A stretch of 64,000 bases of DNA from Heliocidaris erythrogramma (GCA_025617745.1 CM046858.1:40407850-40471849); one strand, 5' to 3'. Counted from the stretch's first letter, positions 42,001-44,640 are shown. Program-made: numbers and translations. Notes: generated by a model from the sequence alone, not told the origin.

Positions 42001-44535
42001 TGTATAATGTAGGCAGTCATACACCTCATCTTTTTAAAACACCACTGCACAAAAGTCACAAACATTCACTCAAAATCGGCATTTAATTTACAAAAACCGA
42101 CCACTAAATATCCAAGAAATACAATAAATTCAACTCACCGATGTTGGAAAAGATATTTCCAAAAATCAAATCCGTAATTTACTGTTGATTCTCGCGAAAC
42201 GAGCTATCGGAGTCATTGTGTACATTTCCTGGTCGCCGCGGGCGCTGACATCTCCCCAAAAGAGTTTTGTCCTTAAAAATTCGGTCCCTATGTGACATAC
42301 ACGGAAAGTCCTGATTTTCTGTGTGCGCGATCGTAAAGATCGCTGTGCGCTTGCGATCCCGAGTTTCTTCGTGGACAAAAATTTTATTGGCCGATTTTAG
42401 TCTAAGACATCGGCAGTATGTAAACAACACGCGATCGCGAAACAAATCGGCGGGGATTTCTCCGGTTTTGGACAAGATTTTGACTTTAGATTTTGCTGAA
42501 AATATCAAAAGTTCTTCCTAACGGCCATTTGAGGTAGGAGTGAGATTTTTAAGGGCGGAATTTGAAAGCAAAGTATTTAAAATATTTATCTTATTTTCCC
42601 CCCATACCTTTACTACTACAGAAAATACAAACTATTTTTGCATTTTGTATTCGTAGTGGTCAATATGACCACTATTCGTGGTGGGCCCCACTCCCGGGTA
42701 CATTTCTGTAAAATAGTTGGTATTTTCTGTCGCATGTACTAAAGGTATGGGGGAAAAATAAGATAAATATTTTAAATACTTGCTTTCAAATTCAGCCCTT
42801 AAAAATCTCACTCCTACCTCAAATGGCCGTTAGGAAGAACTTTTGATATTTTCAGCAAAATCCAAAGTCAAAATCTTGTCCAAAACCGGAGAAATCCCCG
42901 CCGATTTGTTTCGCGATCGCGTGTTGTTTACAAACTGCCGATGTCTTAGACTAATATCGGCCAATATAATTTTTGTCCACGAAGAAACTCGGGATCGCAA
43001 GCGCACATCGATCTTTACGATCGCGCACCCAGGAAATCGGAACTTTTCCGTGTACGCCATAGGGACCGAATTTTTGAGGACAAAACTCTTTTGGGGAGAT
43101 GTCAGCGCCCGCGGCGACCAGGAAATGTACACAATGACTCCGATAGCTCGTTTCGCGAGAATCAACAGTAAATTACGGATTTCATTTTTGGAAATATCTT
43201 TTCCAACATTGGTGAGTTGAATTTATTGTATTTCTTGGATATTTTGGGGTCGGTTTTTTGAAAATTAAATGCCGATTTTGAGTGAATATTGGTGACTTTT
43301 GTGCAGTGGTGTTTTAAAAAGATGAGGTGTATGACTGCCTACATTATACACACGAAGTATAGGAATGTAGCTATGAGTGGTGTGCCCGTGAGTGATCTAC
43401 ATCACACCACGAATAGTGGTCATATTGACCACTACGAATACAATATGCAAAAATAGTTGCTATTTTCTGTCGCGTGTAGTAAAGGTATGGGGGGAAAAAT
43501 AAGATAAATATTTTAAATACTTGCTTTCAAATTCAGGCCTTAAAAATCTCACTCCTACCGCAAATGGCCGTGAGGAAAAACTTTTGATATTTTCAGCAAA
43601 ATCCAAAGTCAAAATCTTGTCCAAAACCGGAGAAATCCCCGCCGATTTGTTTCGCGATCGCGCGTTGTTTACATACTGCCGATGTCTTGGACTAAAATCG
43701 GCCAATAAAATTTTTGTCCACGAAAAAACTCGGGATCGCAAGCGCACATCGATCTTTACGATCGCGCACACAGAAAATCGGGACTTTTCCGTGTATGCCA
43801 CAGGGACCGAATTTTTAAGGACAAAAATCTTTTGGGGAGATGTCAGCGCCCGCAGCGACCAGGAAATGTACACATTGACTCCGATAGCTCGTTTCGCGAG
43901 AATCAACAGTAAATTACGGATTTGATTTTCGGAAATATCTTTTCCAACATCGGTGAGTTGAATTTATTGTATTTCTTGGATATTTTGATGTCGGTTTTTG
44001 TAAACTAAATGCCGATTTTGAGTGAATGTTTGTGACTTTTGTGCAGTGGTGTTTTAAAAAGTTGAGGTGTATGACTGCCTAAATTATACACACGAAGTAT
44101 AGGAATGTAGCTATGAGTGATCTAGATAATGAATATTCAACATGTTCTGTGATCAATTGATTTATTAATTTAGTTACAGCTTGCTTTATAGTAAAAAGTA
44201 ACTGGAAAGCATTATTACAATAATTGAAATGGTAAATTTCTAATACATGAAGACGATTGAGTGACACTGACACGAAAACAAGATTTTAAAAATCTAAACG
44301 AACACGGTGCATCATTTTCTATGTATGGGACCACACTTTACTTCTCCAGTAGAGATTATATATACATAACAAAGACATATCTTTTCTTCACTTACCAAGC
44401 CTGGATATTTGTTAGATTAAAGCTTCCAACGGTGCACGCCGATGTCTTTCTTCCATGAAATAGCATTAAGGTAAAACAATGAATTAGTAGCAGTTTCGAC
44501 AGAAATGTCGGTGAATGTGTCTCCGACTTCGCCAT
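637..44535 (-). CDS. IGF2R: Cation-independent mannose-6-phosphate receptor (IGF2R/CI-MPR), N-terminal half, 18 exons
   Basis: This is the 5' part of a type I membrane receptor that, in known relatives, binds mannose-6-phosphate-tagged hydrolases and carries them to endosomes. Eighteen exons (listed separately) join with consistent phases into about 1,134 codons. They encode a signal peptide followed by repeats of about 145 residues, each with the family pattern: an aromatic-Trp-x-Thr-x-x-Ala-Cys strand, YDLSPL-like, YYINVC-like, a Tyr-x-x-Gly-Gly segment and a final ITFLC-like strand. Repeat order follows vertebrate IGF2R closely; for example repeat 5 opens with GDLESAP and repeat 6 has EQYDLSS then YYINVCRP. 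Repeats 1-7 and part of 8 are present. Repeats 8-15, the transmembrane segment and the cytosolic tail lie beyond the left edge. The IGF2-binding repeat 11 is therefore not visible. Introns are rich in transposons. Family assignment is very secure; exact ends of a few exons are hand-called. Confidence 0.95.
1200..1305. repeat. GGAGTC and GAA microsatellites
   Basis: About five GGAGTC hexamers are followed by a GAA/AAAG-rich tract. ORFs here on both strands are low-complexity artefacts. Confidence 0.9.
1396..1549 (-). CDS. IGF2R: IGF2R exon 17: middle of repeat 7
   Basis: The acceptor is TTACAG|CTC (phase 0) and the donor GCAG|GTGAAT (phase 1). It encodes [17 protein letters not shown] and [16 protein letters not shown]. 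Sequence past the donor stays open for a while but is intronic by phase and homology. Confidence 0.92.
2105..2420 (+). mobile_element. tRNA-derived SINE in intron 16
   Basis: A box-A-like GTATAGTGGTGTAGTCG and box-B-like GGTTGAGGATTCAAATCCC are followed by the conserved SINE body CTCCACCCAGGTGTTAAATG. The 3' end, TATACAAATGTGGCTATAAT, is typical of deuterostome and mollusc SINEs. It is not a functional tRNA. Confidence 0.7.
2457..2660 (-). CDS. IGF2R: IGF2R exon 16: first part of repeat 7
   Basis: The acceptor is ATACAG|GCC (phase 0) and the donor AAG|GTATGT (phase 0), 68 codons. It encodes [33 protein letters not shown] and NKQVFK. The WETEAACPI segment is nearly the same as in vertebrate repeat 7. 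Confidence 0.95.
3185..3578. mobile_element. TTAA-bounded inverted-repeat element, copy 1
   Basis: It starts with TTAAAG..GGTTGAGTTCT and ends with the inverted equivalent AGAACTCAACTT..CTTTAA. It is about 394 bp, with close copies at 11407-11774 and 51921-52316. No coding capacity. The TTAA ends suggest a piggyBac- or Kolobok-type mobilising transposase. Confidence 0.75.
3638..3808 (-). CDS. IGF2R: IGF2R exon 15: end of repeat 6
   Basis: The acceptor is TTTCAG|GAA (phase 0) and the donor CTG|GTGAGC (phase 0), 57 codons. It encodes [19 protein letters not shown] and [13 protein letters not shown] decayed copy of its 5' edge lies just upstream at about 3890-4020. Confidence 0.94.
3890..4020 (-). 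repeat. Decayed duplication of the exon 15 5' edge
   Basis: The stretch GGGAGGTGAT..CACACC..TAAATTCCTGAAGAAAAAAA..GATGACCAACCCATCAAGG resembles exon 15 and its upstream intron at 3745-3870. It keeps an acceptor-like CTTCAG|GAA on the minus strand but no CI-MPR protein similarity. Confidence 0.5.
4471..4617. mobile_element. Hairpin MITE, arms about 65 bp
   Basis: A near-perfect palindrome: ATATTGGATGGC at the left arm end and GCCATCCAATAT at the right. TGGAATA and TTAGGGCCAATATTGCA are mirrored around a tiny loop at 4545-4550. Confidence 0.85.
4845..4982. mobile_element. 138-bp MITE, copy 1
   Basis: The left end is GGGGAGCGTTTCATC and the right end is its inverse, GATGAAACGCTCCCC. Inner inverted segments read GTTTTGTCA..TTTTTACCGACA and TGTCAGTAAAAATCACTGACAA. 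The core holds CTTGGCTGTGAGCAAATT. Confidence 0.85.
4983..5120. mobile_element. 138-bp MITE, copy 2, abutting copy 1
   Basis: The same structure as copy 1, starting immediately after it, with the same core and terminal inverted repeats. Confidence 0.85.
5155..5335. repeat. Imperfect hairpin element
   Basis: AAGCAAATAAT at 5161 is mirrored by ATTATTTGCTT at about 5321-5331. The inner arms CTTCCGAGGCGATCTGGATGTA and GCTATCTTTC are mirrored after a short loop. Noncoding. Confidence 0.6.
6020..6820 (+). CDS. LINE ORF1 protein, coiled coil plus RRM-like domain, 266 aa
   Basis: ORF1 is an RNA-binding chaperone of the retrotransposon particle. Residues 15-125 are rich in charged heptads with [12 protein letters not shown] and [20 protein letters not shown], a clear coiled coil. 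Residues 126-260 hold [39 protein letters not shown] and [13 protein letters not shown]. These match the RRM and C-terminal region of L1-type ORF1 (Transposase_22-like). The frame is intact from ATG to stop. Confidence 0.85.
   Translation: MTSKKAVAAMLKEILESSDFLDAISDAVEKKLEQIMDRVCGLENRVSGLEASVKSNEKCIVSIQSQVNDLRARISTNSEKSESSVLEIGAAADARDKKIAFLEKTLTSKNDKINNLNIAMDQLEQYSRRNCLRIFGVPQQPSEETDQLVCDVASKVGVRLETTDIDRSHRVGRQPTGNKCRGIIVKCSTYRVRQKLLLNRRRLKGTGIVIQEDLTAKNLNLLHHAQTHEKVTAAWTADGRVIALVSTSDGQSMKRLIKNIDDLKLL
7239..8369 (+). CDS. LINE ORF2, endonuclease half
   Basis: An apurinic-like endonuclease domain nicks the target DNA. Visible motifs in order: [18 protein letters not shown] (catalytic Glu), [29 protein letters not shown] (Asp/Asn) and the C-terminal DVSDHFPV (Asp-His). 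The ORF stays open upstream to 7194; I prefer the Met at 7239. It ends prematurely at 8367-8369, just past a run of eight A. Adding one A would restore the frame into the RT half. Confidence 0.85.
   Translation: MQNREKYENLLHSLRNVSTMSEAFLPPNVNTDFYEHSFSYVTPQEFNDHQEDLYSNGCLQKSNFSTIHFNCRSLHANYDNLLSVLSSLQMQFCTIGITETWLHCNNSFYNIDNYTLLVHGREYQIGGGVGLYIRNDLDFKPRTDLDINTSFMESLFIEISNYNKNVIVGVIYRPPNQSVQMFLDNLEHIISIVNKEHKHVYLLGDFNLNLLEVPSCHNVNAFLDIFMVNSMYPLIHTPTRVTSNSATLLDNIFTNDIDDTFSGVILADVSDHFPVYSLSNLHVKVKQNPQSFLKREINKENIEHFVNKINSISWNLKSQNVDEAYHDFLDIFLCYYNEYFPEKICHINKKHRNKSWFNNYLRKLCKKKYLLYKKNM
8477..10252 (+). CDS. LINE ORF2, reverse transcriptase half
   Basis: The RT copies LINE RNA at the nick. Motifs: [57 protein letters not shown] (motif A Asp), [20 protein letters not shown] (motif B) and [11 protein letters not shown] (catalytic Asp-Asp), followed by the thumb and a C-terminal [10 protein letters not shown] region. 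The frame is open upstream of 8477 to about 8370, so the true ORF2 continues from the endonuclease half. No other lesions seen. Confidence 0.88.
   Translation: MGNMKMTWKIINKVLGTRSKLKSMPDIMMCNNDTITGKDAISDSFNKYFIDIGVKLANSCNQDGDYMQYVKRNNQTAFFKPCTPKEIIDITCSFKNGKSPGFDGIDIAIAKKVIHILCYPLCTIINLSLQTGIVPEKIQIAKVIPVYKNGSKESMSNYRPISVLPVFSKIFEKIVYVRLYSFLQKCNILTNCQYGFRPGHSTSTALIQFLYNVLNTKENTEIMIGLFLDLSKAFDSLNHDILLRKLYCYGIRGVNLEWFKNYLVNRQQFVCVDNVNSKLLISKCGVPQGSILGPLLFTIYVNDMCNISKLLNFILFADDTRVFMSHKDIDILQYKFNQELNKLVQWLQINKLVLNINKTHYMVFTNVHQNTANFVVKIQETEIERVTRLKFLGVTIDEKFTWNEHTGVICNTISKNIGILNNVKFFPQDILLMLYHTLISPYLNYCILMWANSTAKNTNRVFKLQKRAIRIITHSKYLTHTTPLFARLKILNIHDMYKLQSAIFMYMCFHKVLPVSIMSYFNLNTSIHDYFTRSNRNYNIPYARTTLFQKSIFYNGPKIWNEIPNDIKSSPSLNVFKRKYKMYLLQTNYVQ
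10530..10925. repeat. Tandem repeat, about two units of 195 bp
   Basis: Units start at 10561 and 10756 with GACTATTCGTAAA.GTCACGC and share CTCTATATGG, AGTACTATGCCGTCAAGTTC and GGGTGGGGAAAACTATG. A partial unit abuts the LINE tail. Confidence 0.85.
11059..11218 (-). CDS. IGF2R: IGF2R exon 14: middle of repeat 6
   Basis: The acceptor is TTCTCAG|TCT (phase 2) and the donor GAT|GTAAGT (phase 0). It encodes [26 protein letters not shown] and [11 protein letters not shown]. It is followed by a 7.2 kb intron holding an antisense LINE. Confidence 0.94.
11407..11774. mobile_element. TTAA-bounded inverted-repeat element, copy 2
   Basis: The same family as 3185-3578, with TTAAAGGGAAGGTT at the left and AACTCAGCTATATCTTTAA at the right. 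It is shorter by an internal deletion. Confidence 0.75.
12437..12609 (-). CDS. IGF2R: IGF2R exon 13: repeat 5/6 boundary
   Basis: The acceptor is TCTCAG|ACC (phase 0) and the donor CTAG|GTGAGT (phase 2). It encodes [35 protein letters not shown] and [16 protein letters not shown]. The strand order equals that of vertebrate IGF2R across this boundary. Confidence 0.95.
12950..13076 (-). CDS. IGF2R: IGF2R exon 12: end of repeat 5
   Basis: The acceptor is TTGCAG|GAG (phase 2). It encodes [20 protein letters not shown] and GPGKARM. The donor ATG|GTACAA is the weakest in the set, but its phase 0 fits exon 13 and the length matches vertebrate repeat 5. Confidence 0.88.
13189..13326. mobile_element. 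138-bp MITE, first of three in tandem
   Basis: GGGGAGCATTTCATCAAG at the left, an inverted TGATGAAACACCCCCC at the right, and a core containing CAGCCAATCAGATGCAAGG. Opposite orientation to the copies at 4845. Confidence 0.85.
13328..13466. mobile_element. 138-bp MITE, second of three in tandem
   Basis: The same family and orientation as the preceding copy and only 1 bp from it. The core differs by a few bases, so it is not an assembly duplicate. Confidence 0.85.
13469..13604. mobile_element. 138-bp MITE, third of three in tandem
   Basis: The same family and orientation. Together with the previous two it forms a head-to-tail array in IGF2R intron 11. Confidence 0.85.
13890..14058 (-). CDS. 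IGF2R: IGF2R exon 11: middle of repeat 5
   Basis: The acceptor is TTCCAG|GTG (phase 1) and the donor ATGG|GTAGGT (phase 2). It encodes [29 protein letters not shown] and AACQARKD, colinear with repeat 5. Confidence 0.93.
14632..15055. repeat. GA-rich microsatellite with an embedded duplicated 65-bp segment
   Basis: Long GAGA tracts surround two copies (about 14735-14805 and 14920-14985) of a segment holding CTAAGAAACATCCAGTGACAG. The long minus-strand ORF here is a translation of CT repeats. Confidence 0.9.
15258..15395 (-). CDS. IGF2R: IGF2R exon 10: start of repeat 5
   Basis: The acceptor is CGTAG|GTG (phase 1) and the donor GCAG|GTCAGG (phase 1). It encodes [25 protein letters not shown] and CRVFDDDA. 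The GDLESAP and WHTAAAC segments are almost identical to vertebrate repeat 5, which binds phosphodiester-type ligands. Confidence 0.95.
15972..16136 (-). CDS. IGF2R: IGF2R exon 9: end of repeat 4
   Basis: The acceptor is CCTCAG|ATA (phase 1) and the donor CCAG|GTAAGT (phase 1). It encodes [16 protein letters not shown] and [11 protein letters not shown]. The Tyr-Thr-Asp-Gly turn and ITFLC strand close repeat 4. Confidence 0.94.
16251..16632. mobile_element. Possible MITE with weak terminal inverted repeats
   Basis: GCCGTTATTCAGTTCA at the left is mirrored by TGAATTGAATAAGGGC at the right. No coding capacity. Confidence 0.4.
17366..17503. mobile_element. 138-bp MITE in IGF2R intron 8
   Basis: GGGGAGCGTTTCATCAAGCG at the left, an exact inverted end at the right, and a core containing CATCTGATTGGCTGAGAACA. 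Confidence 0.87.
17648..17950 (-). CDS. IGF2R: IGF2R exon 8: first part of repeat 4
   Basis: The acceptor is TTTCAG|ATG (phase 1) and the donor GTAG|GTGAGG (phase 1). The 100 codons hold [42 protein letters not shown] and [11 protein letters not shown], colinear with vertebrate repeat 4. Confidence 0.95.
18030..18276. mobile_element. TTAA-bounded MITE (TTAACCCC ends)
   Basis: TTAACCCCTTCCATGCC at the left and GGCATGGTAGGGGTTAA at the right form terminal inverted repeats. A second copy, inverted, lies at 34372-34626. TTAA plus CCC ends point to piggyBac-type mobilisation. Confidence 0.78.
18647..18790. repeat. 13-bp minisatellite, about 11 units
   Basis: The unit is GCAAAAATCTGAA with GGT/GAT variants. 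It lies 95 bp downstream of the exon 7 donor. ORFs across it are repeat translations. Confidence 0.92.
18885..18991 (-). CDS. IGF2R: IGF2R exon 7: end of repeat 3
   Basis: The acceptor is TTTCAG|GTA (phase 2) and the donor CAAG|GTAAGT (phase 1). It encodes [16 protein letters not shown] and [11 protein letters not shown]. Where vertebrate repeat 3 and CD-MPR read Gly-Gly-Asp-Glu, this exon reads Gly-Gly-Asp-Val. This frame is not used by the neighbouring ORF calls, so the exon is easy to miss. Confidence 0.92.
19129..20299 (+). mobile_element. TTAA-bounded DNA element encoding a THAP protein
   Basis: Both ends read TTAAAAGAAGACACCACTGA inward, matching over at least 22 bp. The element is 1,171 bp, sits in IGF2R intron 6 in opposite orientation to the receptor and carries a THAP ORF. 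TTAA ends and THAP domains are features of Kolobok-type transposons; no transposase catalytic domain is visible, so it is probably non-autonomous. Confidence 0.8.
19418..19738 (+). CDS. THAP-domain protein, 106 aa, transposon-encoded
   Basis: A THAP zinc finger sits at the extreme N-terminus, as is usual: Cys4-x4-Cys9-x50-Cys60-x2-His63, with the invariant Pro25 and Trp37 and Phe64 just after the last ligand (CEDHF). THAP domains bind specific DNA, and in transposases they recognise element ends. The remaining 40 residues contain no recognisable catalytic domain. The ORF is intact. It could be a truncated transposase or a trans-acting regulator or repressor of related elements; expression is unknown. 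Confidence 0.75.
   Translation: MLLCQAIYCSNRRENCPGKSFFAIPDPKEDRERCAVWIRNNGTTKFNVKTYIYTHFRVVCEDHFDAKTRSKVICHWNISSPRKSLIHLLSLDYKLIEECDQILLED
20348..20761. mobile_element. TTAA-bounded MITE (TTAACCCTTTCA ends), 414 bp
   Basis: TTAACCCTTTCAAGACA at the left is mirrored by TGTCCTGAAAGGGTTAA at the right. Noncoding, in IGF2R intron 6. Confidence 0.8.
20865..21075. repeat. ATCC-type imperfect microsatellite
   Basis: Many interrupted ATCC/ATCT units ending about 25 bp from the exon 6 donor. Confidence 0.9.
21099..21267 (-). CDS. IGF2R: IGF2R exon 6: middle of repeat 3
   Basis: The acceptor is GACAG|GTC (phase 1) and the donor AAG|GTATAA (phase 2). It encodes [24 protein letters not shown] and [12 protein letters not shown]. 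The Ala-Gly-Arg matches the region of vertebrate repeat 3 that holds a ligand-binding arginine. Confidence 0.93.
21834..21993 (-). CDS. IGF2R: IGF2R exon 5: start of repeat 3
   Basis: The acceptor is GCACAG|ACC (phase 0) and the donor ACAG|GTTAGT (phase 1). It encodes [13 protein letters not shown] and [11 protein letters not shown]. In vertebrates repeat 3 is part of the high-affinity mannose-6-phosphate site. The 5' edge of this exon and its adjoining intron have been duplicated several times just upstream (see the repeat at 22131-22600). Confidence 0.94.
22131..22600 (-). repeat. Three decayed tandem copies of the exon 5 acceptor region
   Basis: Segments at about 22140-22190, 22300-22350 and 22510-22565 repeat the exon 5 edge (GACAACTG.ATTGGG, then CTGTGCAGCAGGAT). 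The flanking intron text GGGAAACA.ATTTT.TCAGTTGGCTAGG is also repeated. Only the 5' 40 nt or so of the exon is copied, so these are pseudo-exons without a donor. Confidence 0.7.
22685..22780. repeat. Right-end fragment of the 390-bp TTAA family
   Basis: It resembles the right end of the copy at 3185-3578, including TCACAATGCAATCACATAGCC and GCTCAACTTTAAA, but is truncated. Confidence 0.55.
23285..24677. mobile_element. Putative 1.4-kb DNA element with ACCATATTTTCC ends
   Basis: ATACCATATTTTCCGGCGTA at 23287 is mirrored at about 24660-24677 by TACGCTGGAAAATATGGTAT. GGCCACACCCC near the left end corresponds to GGCCGCACCC near the right. Interior ORFs are unconvincing. Confidence 0.5.
25126..25352 (-). 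CDS. IGF2R: IGF2R exon 4: second half of repeat 2
   Basis: The acceptor is AACAG|ATGCC (phase 1) and the donor ACG|GTGAGT (phase 0). It encodes [29 protein letters not shown] and [12 protein letters not shown], closing repeat 2. The exon extends upstream of the apparent ORF start because the true 5' boundary is a splice acceptor. Confidence 0.93.
25794..26028 (-). CDS. IGF2R: IGF2R exon 3: first half of repeat 2
   Basis: The acceptor is CTGCAG|GGC (phase 0) and the donor GCAG|GTATGT (phase 1). The 78 codons include [30 protein letters not shown] and LYINVCRDI, nearly colinear with repeat 2 of vertebrate IGF2R. Confidence 0.95.
26285..26772. mobile_element. Foldback/MITE of about 490 bp in IGF2R intron 2
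   Basis: GAATGCAACACCTGAGATCT at the left and AGATCTCAGGTGTAGCATTC at the right. Inner segments (GTGAGG.AATGTCATTTT, GTACTTTTGCAAC) are also mirrored, so much of the element can fold. Confidence 0.75.
27095..27380 (-). CDS. IGF2R: IGF2R exon 2: repeat 1
   Basis: The acceptor is TTCAG|GGG (phase 2) and the donor CTG|GTAGGT (phase 0). It encodes 95 codons with FYLNLC, a Cys-rich middle, FRLDYRG and [10 protein letters not shown]. This corresponds to the body of vertebrate IGF2R repeat 1, which ends in a similar FLCGKTL strand. The next exon continues directly with GSPNF. Confidence 0.93.
28186..28372. repeat. Isolated unit of the DR1-bearing tandem repeat
   Basis: It shares AAAGAAATCTGTCAAGAAATG, CAGAGCGCACACAAGA, TGACCTGTGACCCTAT and CAGCATCACCAAAAC with the array at 32508-33212. 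Confidence 0.75.
28555..28849 (-). pseudogene. Penelope-like element, C-terminal RT fragment (inverted part)
   Basis: On the minus strand it encodes [45 protein letters not shown] and [11 protein letters not shown]. These are hallmark C-terminal motifs of Penelope-like reverse transcriptases. It is truncated at both ends. It sits back to back with the endonuclease part on the other strand. Confidence 0.8.
28851..29442 (+). pseudogene. Penelope-like element, linker and GIY-YIG endonuclease fragment
   Basis: On the plus strand: [20 protein letters not shown], a linker, then [21 protein letters not shown] and a C-terminal half with [15 protein letters not shown]. It is the GIY-YIG nuclease that follows the RT in Penelope-like elements. 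A one-base shift at about 29070 splits it into two frames, so it is dead. Its start is exactly the text that should follow the RT fragment's NGYPELV. Confidence 0.8.
29443..32500. other. Intron 1 sequence without recognisable genes
   Basis: No splice-flanked coding segment or conserved domain is visible. The first 150 bp are probably the Penelope-like 3' end, with hairpin-prone AAGCTT-centred sequence. A hairpin at 31815-31892 mirrors GAGGCACCAGTTGAAATTAT against TTTCAACCGGAGCCTC. An AATAAA at 31651 precedes a possible element end. Confidence 0.5.
32508..33212. repeat. Tandem repeat of about 150-185 bp units bearing DR1-like sites
   Basis: At least four units share GAAATCCGTC.AGAAATGTG, CAGAGCGCAC, TGACCTTTGACCCTATAAAA and GGCAGCATCACCAAAA. 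Two units (32581, 32737) have the exact TGACCTTTGACCC; others have drifted. ORFs on both strands are incidental. Confidence 0.85.
33298..34371 (+). pseudogene. Broken non-LTR retrotransposon RT
   Basis: Three frames in order carry [19 protein letters not shown] and [14 protein letters not shown] (motif A), then [20 protein letters not shown] (motif B) and [10 protein letters not shown]. The last is motif C with Thr in place of Ala before the Asp-Asp. A C-terminal region with [21 protein letters not shown] and KVQRRCV follows. At least two frameshifts separate them and the 5' half is missing. It belongs to a different, less A/T-rich lineage than the LINE at 6-10.5 kb. A TTAA MITE has been inserted at its 3' end. 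Confidence 0.85.
34372..34626. mobile_element. TTAA-bounded MITE, inverted copy of the one at 18030
   Basis: TTAACTCCTACCATGCCGTG at the left and GGTGGCATGGAAAGGGTTAA at the right. The interior matches 18030-18276 in reverse. It interrupts the end of the RT pseudogene. Confidence 0.78.
34766..35457 (-). repeat. Module A1
   Basis: Full-length module. The exon-like frame is shifted at GGAAAGTCCCG (one A fewer than in intact copies), leaving a 109-codon frame. Confidence 0.8.
35460..36265 (-). repeat. Module B1 with exon-like frame 35630-35808
   Basis: The minus-strand segment is bounded by CCTTCCAG| and TG|GTAAGT, 179 nt, no stop. It starts [20 protein letters not shown] and contains [19 protein letters not shown] and [12 protein letters not shown]. 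It is followed on the right by a palindrome centred near 35862 with ACGTACGTACGT arms. Confidence 0.75.
36252..36958 (-). repeat. Module A2
   Basis: Full-length, with the same one-base shift as A1 in its exon-like frame. Confidence 0.8.
36955..37757 (-). repeat. Module B2 with exon-like frame 37122-37300
   Basis: The 179-nt frame appears identical to that in B1 and its splice signals are intact. The palindrome is present. Confidence 0.75.
37750..38535 (-). repeat. Module B3 with exon-like frame 37914-38092
   Basis: The frame is open over 179 nt with several substitutions relative to B1 (for example AEDS for [14 protein letters not shown]) but no indel or stop. Confidence 0.75.
38536..38632. 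repeat. Short tandem spacer between modules
   Basis: Three copies of ATATGACCATTGCTTGCTGATGT-like sequence join B3 to inverted A3. Confidence 0.75.
38633..39325 (+). repeat. Module A3, inverted
   Basis: The plus-strand frame 38783-39124 is open through [20 protein letters not shown] and [20 protein letters not shown]. It ends in TGA just before the exon donor position. Confidence 0.8.
39328..39763 (-). repeat. Module A4, internally deleted
   Basis: The left-end text CTACATTCCTATACTTCG runs straight into GGTCCCTATGTGGC, losing about 260 bp including the donor side of the exon-like frame. Confidence 0.8.
39766..40452 (-). repeat. Module A5
   Basis: Full-length but with extra base changes and small indels (for example GAGTTTTTCGTGG), so the exon-like frame is broken. 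Confidence 0.8.
40465..41278 (+). repeat. Module B4, inverted, exon-like frame 40929-41107
   Basis: The plus-strand 179-nt frame is open with both splice signals (CCTTCCAG|, CTG|GTAAGT). The palindrome lies to its left. Confidence 0.75.
41281..41971 (-). repeat. Module A6 with intact exon-like frame 41450-41805
   Basis: Bounded by TATTTTCAG|CA and ACATTG|GTGAGT, 356 nt, fully open (phase 1 in, phase 0 out). It includes [46 protein letters not shown] and LEISFPTL. Confidence 0.78.
41972..42684 (-). repeat. Module A7
   Basis: Full-length, in the A1/A2 frame class (one A fewer), so the frame is shifted mid-way. Confidence 0.8.
42689..43380 (+). repeat. Module A8, inverted, with intact exon-like frame
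   Basis: The plus-strand frame 42843-43220 is open through the splice donor position, as in A6, with [13 protein letters not shown] at the end. Confidence 0.78.
43404..44120 (+). repeat. Module A9, inverted
   Basis: The frame is open from 43521 to a TGA at 43925, just short of the donor. It ends 275 bp from the IGF2R exon 1 donor. Confidence 0.8.
44396..44535 (-). CDS. IGF2R: IGF2R exon 1: signal peptide and first cysteine
   Basis: The ATG at 44535-44533 has an A at -3 and a G at +4. It encodes 46 codons plus 2 nt: a polar start ([10 protein letters not shown]), a hydrophobic run [12 protein letters not shown], then [15 protein letters not shown]. That last stretch looks like the first Cys and first strand of a CI-MPR repeat. 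The donor is TTG|GTAAGTG, phase 2, and it joins in frame to exon 2 to give QAW-GTWTA, matching the start of repeat 1. An in-frame ORF runs further upstream to 44598, but this Met has the better context and puts the signal peptide at the N-terminus. Exon 2 lies 17 kb away, so the pairing rests on phase, signal peptide and repeat content. Confidence 0.82.
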
Positions 44536-44573
44536 GTTGACAAAACTCGTCAGTGTAGAGCTATCGCATCTGT

Positions 44574-44640
44574 AGCGCATGCGCTGACGATTGATCAAAA
44601 TTGCAGATTTATTATCATGTGACTGATCAATATCATGTGA
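44574..44640 (-). promoter_or_regulatory. Putative IGF2R proximal promoter motifs (NRF1-like, paired M-box-like)
   Basis: Just upstream of the exon 1 ATG there is an NRF1-like palindrome AGCGCATGCGCT at 44574-44585. Two TCATGTGA sequences follow at 44615-44622 and 44633-44640, 18 bp apart. TCATGTGA resembles the M-box recognised by MiT/TFE factors, which control lysosomal genes in vertebrates. The transcription start is not known; assignment as promoter is inferred from position and motifs only. Confidence 0.35.

Larger units (their letters stand above)
34766..44120. repeat. Mosaic array of two modules (A x9, B x4) in both orientations
   Basis: This 9.4-kb block of IGF2R intron 1 is built only of module A (about 700 bp) and module B (about 800 bp). 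They are arranged A-B-A-B-B, then A inverted, A (deleted), A, B inverted, A, A, A inverted, A inverted. Junctions carry short motifs such as CACTCATAGSTACA, TCACGGGTACATTTC and GTGGTCAATATGACCAC. Each module holds a splice-flanked open frame (A about 118 codons, B 59 codons). I recognise no protein family. It may be a nested DNA-transposon family or captured gene exons. Confidence 0.85.

Noticed and set aside
34951..43906. Repeated ORFs starting [15 protein letters not shown]
   Set aside because: They are antisense shadows of the module A exon-like frame.
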